Shown: positions 58,708-64,000 of the stretch, piece by piece
How positions within the stretch are numbered: position 1 is the first letter of the stretch
How the letters are laid out: the number at the start of each line of letters is the position of its first letter
Assembly: GCF_032164335.1 (NCBI RefSeq)
Contig: NZ_CP134152.1
Span: forward strand, 4,216,001 to 4,280,000
Reading direction: 5' to 3'
From: Winslowiella toletana
GTDB lineage: Bacteria; Pseudomonadota; Gammaproteobacteria; Enterobacterales; Enterobacteriaceae
Length of the DNA stretch: 64,000 nucleotides
The notes under the pieces: model-generated
Database searches by the model: none
The model's input: only the letters and a program-made list of their open reading frames with translations
What the model was told of the DNA's origin: nothing
Program-made: the position numbers and the translations under genes

Positions 58708-59581
58708 CATTACCATTATCGGTTTCGGCGAAGCAGGCGGCATTCTGGCGCAGGATCTGGCGTCAGACCATCATGTCACCGTCTGGGACAGCAAACTGTT
58801 AACCGACCTAAACCACGCGATGCACAGCAAGGCACAGCAGATCGGCGTACGTGCCGCCACGTCACTGGCCGATGCGCTGAACGGGGCTGCGCTGATATTT
58901 TCTGTCGTCACCGCCGCCAATGCGTTGACGCTGGCGCAGCAGGCCGCCCCGCTGCTGAAACCGCAGCAAACCTTTTTCGACCTTAACTCCGTTGCGCCAA
59001 ACACCAAACGTGCCGCAGCAGAAATTATTGAAAGCTACGGCGCTCACTATATTGATGTCGCGGTAATGGCACCGGTGCCGCCAAAACGGCTGGCAACACC
59101 GCTGCTGCTCGGCGGGCCGGACGCTGAGCGCTGCACTGCACTGCTGAATGGACTGGGGTTGAATGCACGGTTTCGCAGCACCGAAGTAGGTGAAGCCTCC
59201 GCCATTAAAATGTGCCGCAGCATTATGATCAAAGGGCTGGAAGCGCTGACTACCGAATGTCTGAGCGCAGCACGACAGTATGGCGTCGAACAGGCGGTGC
59301 TGGATTCGCTGCACGCCAGTTTTCCTTCGCTCGGCTGGGATGATGCCTTTCCACACTATCTGATCAGTCGGGTGGCGGAGCACGGCAAACGCCGCGCCGA
59401 AGAGATGCAGGAAGTGGTGAAGACGCTGCATGACGTCAATGTACCCGCTGCCATGAGCCAGGCAACGGTTGCAACGCAGCAGGGACTGGTCGATGCACTG
59501 GCACAACGGGAGTTGCAGTATGCCGAGCTGACGCCATTCGTCTGGCAACAGACGTTGGATAAAATTTACGCAAAGGCATGA
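58700..59581 (+). CDS. NAD(P)-dependent oxidoreductase, DUF1932 type (6-phosphogluconate-dehydrogenase-like)
   Basis: 293 residues. Rossmann motif GFGEAGG at ~8-14, a beta-hydroxyacid-dehydrogenase-like VAVMAPVPPK segment near 118, the likely catalytic Lys in EASAIKMCRS (~170), and an all-helical DUF1932 C-domain. It could reduce or oxidise a hydroxy acid tied to the gallate branch, for instance a side-product of ring cleavage, but no pathway step is missing, so the role is unknown. The ATG at 58700 (GGAGAA leader) overlaps galD. It closes the operon. Confidence 0.75.
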   Translation: MTDITIIGFGEAGGILAQDLASDHHVTVWDSKLLTDLNHAMHSKAQQIGVRAATSLADALNGAALIFSVVTAANALTLAQQAAPLLKPQQTFFDLNSVAPNTKRAAAEIIESYGAHYIDVAVMAPVPPKRLATPLLLGGPDAERCTALLNGLGLNARFRSTEVGEASAIKMCRSIMIKGLEALTTECLSAARQYGVEQAVLDSLHASFPSLGWDDAFPHYLISRVAEHGKRRAEEMQEVVKTLHDVNVPAAMSQATVATQQGLVDALAQRELQYAELTPFVWQQTLDKIYAKA

Positions 59582-59668
59582 AAAGCATCAATAAAGGTAT
59601 GAGTTTTATTTATATCACATTGTTAACATCCTGATAACGTCGTAGCGTAACGTACATAAATAGATAGC

Positions 59669-59688
59669 GGGCTAATTAAAATTAGCCC
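59669..59688. terminator. 20-bp perfect palindrome after the gallate operon
   Basis: GGGCTAATTAAAATTAGCCC: 9-bp arms with two bases between, ~90 bp past the DUF1932 stop and ~40 bp before the GlcG-like gene. It is a possible terminator or operator; no U-tract follows. Confidence 0.5.
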
Positions 59689-59730
59689 TGACAACAGACC
59701 CTTTCTTTATTGCTACTGGAAATTAACACC

Positions 59731-60183
59731 ATGAAATTGCTCGCCCCATTCGCCCTTGCGCTGCTGGCGCTCAGTGCTGGCTATGCCAGTGCCGCTCAAC
59801 TTAACAATGCTCAGGCTAATCAGGTGATTGCCAGCGTCAAAGACAACCTCAGCAGCCAAAAAAGCGTCGGCTGCGTGGCCGTCGTCGACGCCAGCGGTAC
59901 GCTGATGGCATTCCAGCGTTTTGACGGCGCACCGCTGGGCTGTGTAGAGGCTTCGATTGGTAAAGCCCGCACATCTGCGCTTTATCGCGCTCCCTCACTG
60001 AAATTTATGCAACGTCTGCAAAGCGGCGAAACAACTGTGCTGGCGATACCGCATGCGGTGGCGCTCGGTGGCGGTTTCCCGTTAACCCTCAATGGTGAAG
60101 TGGTCGGCGCCGTCGGCGTCAGTACACCAAAACAGGAATTGGATAATCAGTCGTCTGAAGCTGCGGCTCAGTCACTGAAATAA
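59731..60183 (+). CDS. Secreted GlcG/HbpS-family protein
   Basis: 150 residues: a signal peptide (MKLLAPFALALLALSAGYAS, cleavage after ASA) and then a GlcG/HbpS domain (CVAVVDASGTLMAFQRFDGAPLG; ASIGKARTSALYRAPS; IPHAVALGGGFPL; GAVGVSTP). The family includes heme- or cobalamin-binding proteins and accessory proteins next to oxidoreductases. It probably sits in the periplasm and is the first gene of the dehydrogenase operon, 27 bp before the small subunit. The ATG at 59731 is chosen over an upstream TTG because it begins the signal peptide. Confidence 0.82.
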   Translation: MKLLAPFALALLALSAGYASAAQLNNAQANQVIASVKDNLSSQKSVGCVAVVDASGTLMAFQRFDGAPLGCVEASIGKARTSALYRAPSLKFMQRLQSGETTVLAIPHAVALGGGFPLTLNGEVVGAVGVSTPKQELDNQSSEAAAQSLK

Positions 60184-60210
60184 TAACACCACTCACTTAC
60201 AGGAAGTTCC

Positions 60211-60741
60211 ATGGTTACCCTTACACGCCGCCGGCTATTAGCCGGAACGGCGGGCCTTTTGGTGGCTGGCGCGCTGCATAATCTGCTGCCGCTTAGCCAG
60301 GCTTTTGCTGCGCCACCGCTGGCCTCTGCCGTTAATATGCCCGAACATTTTCTCGCCCTCTCTACGCAGCTGACCGGCATTGAGCAGCCCGATGCCCTGC
60401 TGTCACAGCGTTTATACAGCTGGCTTTATCAGCAATTTCCGCAACTTGACCAGCAGATTGATCGTCTGTCGACGCTGCTGAATCAGCAGCAGGAAAGCGA
60501 GGGCGCAGCGCTGCTGTCGCTGCTTGCCAGCCAGCCTCAGCCGCTGCGCGAACTTTATCAGGCGCTGGTCTCCGGCTGGTATCTCGGCGTGGTCGGTGAG
60601 AGCAAACCGCAATGCATTGCCTTTGAAAATATCGTCAGTTACGCACTAGTGCGTGATTCACTGACGCCGCCAAGTTATGCCCCTGGTGAGCCCAATTTCT
60701 GGACGCAACCGCCACATAAGGAGACAGGGAAAAATGTCTGA
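60211..60741 (+). CDS. Membrane-bound gluconate/2-ketogluconate-type dehydrogenase, small (Tat) subunit
   Basis: 176 residues with a twin-arginine signal (TRRRLLAGTAGLLVAGA) and a helical body typical of the gamma subunit of FAD-dependent sugar-acid dehydrogenases. It carries the folded flavoprotein subunit across the membrane as a Tat hitch-hiker and supports its assembly. The order small-large-cytochrome c that follows is the hallmark of these three-part enzymes. It overlaps the large subunit by 8 bp. Confidence 0.85.
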   Translation: MVTLTRRRLLAGTAGLLVAGALHNLLPLSQAFAAPPLASAVNMPEHFLALSTQLTGIEQPDALLSQRLYSWLYQQFPQLDQQIDRLSTLLNQQQESEGAALLSLLASQPQPLRELYQALVSGWYLGVVGESKPQCIAFENIVSYALVRDSLTPPSYAPGEPNFWTQPPHKETGKNV

Positions 60742-62335
60742 TGCTTTACATGCCGATGTGGTAGTAATTGGTGCCGGTATTGCCGGTTCACTGGCCGCGC
60801 TGAAAATGGCCAAAGCGGGTGTATCCGTGTTGATGCTGGAGTCCGGCCCGGAAATCAAACGTGATGAAGCGGTAGAGTACTTTCGAAATTCACCGTTTAA
60901 AGGCGACTTTACCGAACCCTATCCGCCAGAGCCGTGGGCGCCACAGCCAAAATTTGTGCCGAAAGATAATAACTACCTGATCCAGAAAGGCCCGGATGCC
61001 TATCGCGCTCAGTATCTGCGCGGCATCGGCGGCACCACCTGGCACTGGGCGGGTCAGGCTTTCCGCCTGTTACCGAACGATATGAAAATTCACTCGCTGT
61101 ACGGCATTGGCCGTGACTGGCCGATCTCTTATGCCGATCTGGAGCCTTACTATTGCGACGCGGAATACCAGATGGGCGTTTCAGGTGATGACGATTTACA
61201 GTCACCGCGCTCGCGTCCTTATCCGATTCCGGGGATTCCGCTGCCGTATGGTTTTGAACGCATTAAACAGCGCGTGGCGGGTCTCGGTTACGATGTGGGC
61301 ATTGGTCCGCAGGCGCGTAACAGCATCCCTTACGACGGTCGTCCAGCCTGCTGCGGCAATAATAACTGTATGCCGGTATGCCCGATTGATGCGCAGTATC
61401 ACGGTGGGATTTCCGCGCGTAAAGCGCTGGATGCCGGCGTAAAAATCGTCGCCAATGCGGTGGTGTATCGCATTGAAGCCGACGATAGCGGCACCATTCA
61501 GGCGGTGCATTATCTTGACCGCAATAAAGTCAGCCACCGCGTTACCGGCAAACGCTTTGTACTGACCGCCAACGGTATTGAAAGCCCGAAAATCCTGCTG
61601 CTTTCGACCAGCGATCGCTTCCCGAACGGTATTGCCAACAGCTCAGGCATGGTGGGCCGCAATCTGATGGATCACCCTGGTTCTTCCGTCGAGTTTTATG
61701 CCGATGAACCGGTATGGTTTGGCCGTGGGCCGATGCGTCCGGGCAGCATCAATAATCTACGCGACGGCGACTTCCGTGCAGACCGCTCGGCGCTGCGTAT
61801 CGATCTCGCAAATACCTCACCGGTGCGTTATCTCACCGAACGCCTGATTCGTCAGGGTTACTACGGCAAGGCGCTTAATGAAAAACTGGCTTATCAGTCA
61901 GAGCGTTACGTGCTGCTGAAATGCCTGCTGGAGATGTTGCCGGAGCCGGAAAACCGCGTAACGTTAAGCAAAACCGAGAAAGATGCCTGGGGTATCCCAA
62001 AGCTGGAAGTCTGGTACAAATTCCCGGAATACGTGCATCGCGGCTACGACCAGTCAATGCTCGATTTCCAGCGTATCGTCAAGCAGATGGGCGGCAGCGA
62101 AGCGGTTTACAGCAAGCGCGGCGTTTATGACAACAATCAGCATATTACCGGCACCATGATCATGGGCAGCGATCCACGTGACTCGGTGGTCGACGGCAAC
62201 TGTCGCACCCACGACCACGAAAACCTGTTTATCGCCGGCACCGGCATTATGCCATCCGCCTCCACCGTGAACTCGACGCTGACCGGCACCGCTCTGGCGC
62301 TGCGGATGGCCGACAGCGTGCTGAAAAGCTTGTAA
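60734..62335 (+). CDS. Gluconate/2-ketogluconate-type dehydrogenase, FAD large subunit (GMC)
   Basis: 533 residues. The FAD-binding start is VVVIGAGIAGSLAALKMAKAG with ESGPE after it; the GMC C-terminus has GTGIMPSASTVNSTLTGTA. A Cys-rich insertion CCGNNNCMPVCPIDAQYHGG near 215 matches the [3Fe-4S] cluster loop seen in membrane-bound fructose/gluconate/sorbitol dehydrogenases. It oxidises a sugar acid on the periplasmic side and passes electrons to the cytochrome subunit. Substrate (gluconate or 2-ketogluconate) cannot be separated by eye; the GntP permease next door favours gluconate. It lacks its own signal and relies on the Tat subunit. The ATG at 60734 has GGAGACAGGG before it. Confidence 0.88.
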   Translation: MSDALHADVVVIGAGIAGSLAALKMAKAGVSVLMLESGPEIKRDEAVEYFRNSPFKGDFTEPYPPEPWAPQPKFVPKDNNYLIQKGPDAYRAQYLRGIGGTTWHWAGQAFRLLPNDMKIHSLYGIGRDWPISYADLEPYYCDAEYQMGVSGDDDLQSPRSRPYPIPGIPLPYGFERIKQRVAGLGYDVGIGPQARNSIPYDGRPACCGNNNCMPVCPIDAQYHGGISARKALDAGVKIVANAVVYRIEADDSGTIQAVHYLDRNKVSHRVTGKRFVLTANGIESPKILLLSTSDRFPNGIANSSGMVGRNLMDHPGSSVEFYADEPVWFGRGPMRPGSINNLRDGDFRADRSALRIDLANTSPVRYLTERLIRQGYYGKALNEKLAYQSERYVLLKCLLEMLPEPENRVTLSKTEKDAWGIPKLEVWYKFPEYVHRGYDQSMLDFQRIVKQMGGSEAVYSKRGVYDNNQHITGTMIMGSDPRDSVVDGNCRTHDHENLFIAGTGIMPSASTVNSTLTGTALALRMADSVLKSL

Positions 62336-62346
62336 GGGAGAACAGC

Positions 62347-63669
62347 ATGAAACGACTGTTAAACACGGTAGTGATGGCGCTGGCACTGACGCAAAGTGCC
62401 GTGGCGCTGGCCGATGGCGCGATTGATAACGCCGATCAGATTAAGCGCGGCGAATACCTTGCGCGGGCGTCCGACTGCACCGCCTGCCACACCTCAACCA
62501 ATGGCCCGCTGTTTGGCGGCGGTTTTGCCGTCAGCACGCCGTTTGGTCAGATCTATGGCACCAATATCTCCTCAGATAAGCAGTATGGCATTGGTGACTG
62601 GAGTGATGACGAGTTTGTCGCTGCGGTACGCGACGGCGTCGGTAAAGACGGGCAGCAGCTTTATCCGGCAATGCCTTATGACTCATTTACCAAAATGAAA
62701 CGCGACGATGTGCTGGCGATCAAAGCGTATTTGATGTCGCTGCCTGCGGTCCATGAGCCAACTCCAAAAACCGATCTGCCCTTCCCGTTCAACCAGCGCT
62801 GGGGTATGCACTTCTGGAAGTTATTTAACTTTGATGAAGGAGAACTGCAAGCCGATCCAGAGCAAAGCGCGCAGTGGAATAACGGCCGCTATCTGGTTGA
62901 AGCCCTTGGACATTGTGGCACCTGCCATACGCCGCGCAATCTGACCATGGGCATGGACAACGATAAGCCGCTGGCCGGTGGCGATCTTGGCGGCTGGATC
63001 GCCTTTAATATCACGCCGGATCGCAATGCCGGTATCGGCAGCTGGTCAGAACAGGAACTGGTAACTTACCTGAAAACCGGCGATGTTGCCGGACGTGCCA
63101 GCGCTTCCGGCCCGATGGCCGAGGCAATTGAACACAGCCTGCAATATCTGCCGGATAGCGATCTGCACGATATCGCCACCTATCTGCGTACGGTAAAACC
63201 GATCGCAGATAAACAGCAGACGCGGCCGCGCGCCGACTGGGGTAAACCGACGCAGGATGCGGTGTTGCTGCGAGGCGCGACCGCACAGCAGCGTGCGGAC
63301 AACGCCGGTGCAGTTCTGTTTGTCGGTAACTGTGCCAGCTGTCACGGCGCGGATGGCAGCGGTGTCGGTAAGGGTTTCCATGCTTATCCGTCACTGTTTA
63401 ACCATACCAGTACCGGAGCCGCCGACAGTCGTAATGTCCAGTCGGTGATCCTCAATGGGGTGCGCCGCCATATGACTCAGGGTGAAATCCTGATGCCGTC
63501 GTTTGCCACCGAACTGAGTGACCAGCAGATTGCCGATCTGACTAACTACATCAGTAAGCAGTTTGGTAATCCGGCCGCGGCAACGGCTAGCGCGAAAGAG
63601 GTGTCGAAGCTGCGCAGCGATGCGAAACTGCCTTCACCTGCCCACTACGCGCAGGGCGATAAGCCGTAA
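62347..63669 (+). CDS. Gluconate/2-ketogluconate-type dehydrogenase, triheme cytochrome c subunit
   Basis: 440 residues: signal peptide (MKRLLNTVVMALALTQSAVALA), then three c-type heme sites, CTACH (~45), CGTCH (~195) and CASCH (~330), each in its own cytochrome domain. It anchors the complex on the periplasmic face of the inner membrane and gives electrons to ubiquinone. It starts 11 bp after the large subunit, with GGGAG before the ATG, and is the last gene of the operon before a strong hairpin. Confidence 0.92.
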   Translation: MKRLLNTVVMALALTQSAVALADGAIDNADQIKRGEYLARASDCTACHTSTNGPLFGGGFAVSTPFGQIYGTNISSDKQYGIGDWSDDEFVAAVRDGVGKDGQQLYPAMPYDSFTKMKRDDVLAIKAYLMSLPAVHEPTPKTDLPFPFNQRWGMHFWKLFNFDEGELQADPEQSAQWNNGRYLVEALGHCGTCHTPRNLTMGMDNDKPLAGGDLGGWIAFNITPDRNAGIGSWSEQELVTYLKTGDVAGRASASGPMAEAIEHSLQYLPDSDLHDIATYLRTVKPIADKQQTRPRADWGKPTQDAVLLRGATAQQRADNAGAVLFVGNCASCHGADGSGVGKGFHAYPSLFNHTSTGAADSRNVQSVILNGVRRHMTQGEILMPSFATELSDQQIADLTNYISKQFGNPAAATASAKEVSKLRSDAKLPSPAHYAQGDKP

Positions 63670-63677
63670 TTCAGGCA

Positions 63678-63711
63678 ATTGTCCGGGCGGGGAAAAAACC
63701 GCCCGGACAAT
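63678..63711. terminator. Bidirectional hairpin terminator
   Basis: 13-bp perfect arms ATTGTCCGGGCGG and CCGCCCGGACAAT around an A-rich loop, between two convergent genes (8 bp past the cytochrome stop, 3 bp from the permease stop). It lacks a clear U-tract but has a very stable stem. Confidence 0.75.
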
Positions 63712-63714
63712 CAA

Positions 63715-64000
63715 TCAGTGAATGATCATATCTAAAATCAATACGCCCGCTAACCCAAGGAACGAGATCAACGTTTCCATTACCGTCCAGGTTTTCAGCG
63801 TCTCAACCACCGTCAGGTTAAAGTAGCCTTTGAACAGCCAGAAGCCCGGATCGTTGACATGCGAAGCAATAACACTCCCGGAACCCACCGCCAGCACCAT
63901 TAATGCCGGGTCGGCATGGGTAACGGCAATAATTGGCGTAACAATACCGGCAGTGGTGATTGCGGCAACCGTCGCCGAACCGAGAGCGATGCGCAGCATC
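63715..64000 (-). CDS. GntP-family gluconate:H+ symporter (C-terminal end, runs off right edge)
   Basis: The last ~95 residues of a GntP/GntT-type permease: RIALGSATVAAITTAG, SGSVIASHVNDPGFWLFK, then KTWTVMETLISFLGL and a hydrophobic tail. These are signatures of the gluconate permease family (12-14 helices, ~450 residues); the rest is outside the window. It faces the gluconate-type dehydrogenase operon, so the region may handle gluconate both by periplasmic oxidation and by direct uptake. Confidence 0.88.
   Translation of the reverse strand, partial: MLRIALGSATVAAITTAGIVTPIIAVTHADPALMVLAVGSGSVIASHVNDPGFWLFKGYFNLTVVETLKTWTVMETLISFLGLAGVLILDMIIH

Overview
The window looks like enterobacterial DNA of the Pantoea/Erwinia type (Erwiniaceae). 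This is inferred from protein flavour, close gene packing, mid-50s GC in the metabolic genes, and the mix of plant-surface traits: giant adhesins, gallate catabolism, and a membrane-bound gluconate-type dehydrogenase with a GntP permease. No tRNA, rRNA or CRISPR array was seen. A decayed F-plasmid-type resolvase at 14.4 kb and a truncated IS6-family end at 19.8 kb suggest an accessory region or large plasmid, at least on the left.

Left to right. (1) 1-13.9 kb: the first >4,600 residues of a giant type V autotransporter, leftward, running off the left edge; it is built of ~590-residue near-identical units. (2) 14-14.9 kb: plasmid-type remnants. (3) 14.9-19.1 kb: a tight leftward operon of class III aminotransferase, zinc dehydrogenase, HAD phosphatase and MFS transporter, resembling the three-enzyme signature of azasugar (nojirimycin-type) biosynthesis plus an exporter. 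(4) 19.1-21.3 kb: a degenerate patch with an IS6-family remnant, a small membrane-anchored protein and a truncated DUF1493-like gene. (5) 21.4-42.0 kb: a leftward locus headed by a giant BapA-like type I-secreted adhesin whose core is a ~2,000-residue Ser-Asp repeat, then TolC-like, ABC and HlyD-like secretion genes, a glycosyltransferase resembling the SdgA/SdgB/GtfA group, an SGNH-like protein, a ThDP enzyme and a MEKHLA protein. A degenerate EAL protein lies just upstream. (6) 44-49.2 kb: a decayed oxidoreductase, an isochorismatase-like hydrolase, a MASE1-GGDEF diguanylate cyclase, and a SulP transporter plus beta-carbonic anhydrase pair. (7) 49.8-59.6 kb: a YfiH-type protein, then a complete gallate catabolic island (transporter, gallate dioxygenase, LigI-like lactonase, type II dehydroquinase, divergent LysR regulator with two DNA-binding domains, GalB, GalC, GalD and a DUF1932 dehydrogenase). 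(8) 59.7-64 kb: a GlcG-like secreted protein, a three-subunit FAD/cytochrome c dehydrogenase of the gluconate/2-ketogluconate type, and the end of a GntP permease.

The most striking feature is region 5. In Gram-positive bacteria, Ser-rich or Ser-Asp-repeat adhesins are glycosylated by GT-B enzymes with a beta-meander add-on domain, and in the SRR system they are also O-acetylated by the SGNH protein Asp2. Here the same logic appears to be rebuilt around a Gram-negative type I secretion system. The reading frame of the Ser-Asp tract is broken several times between about 36.95 and 38.67 kb; this is probably a sequence or assembly problem in a long repeat, but real decay cannot be excluded.
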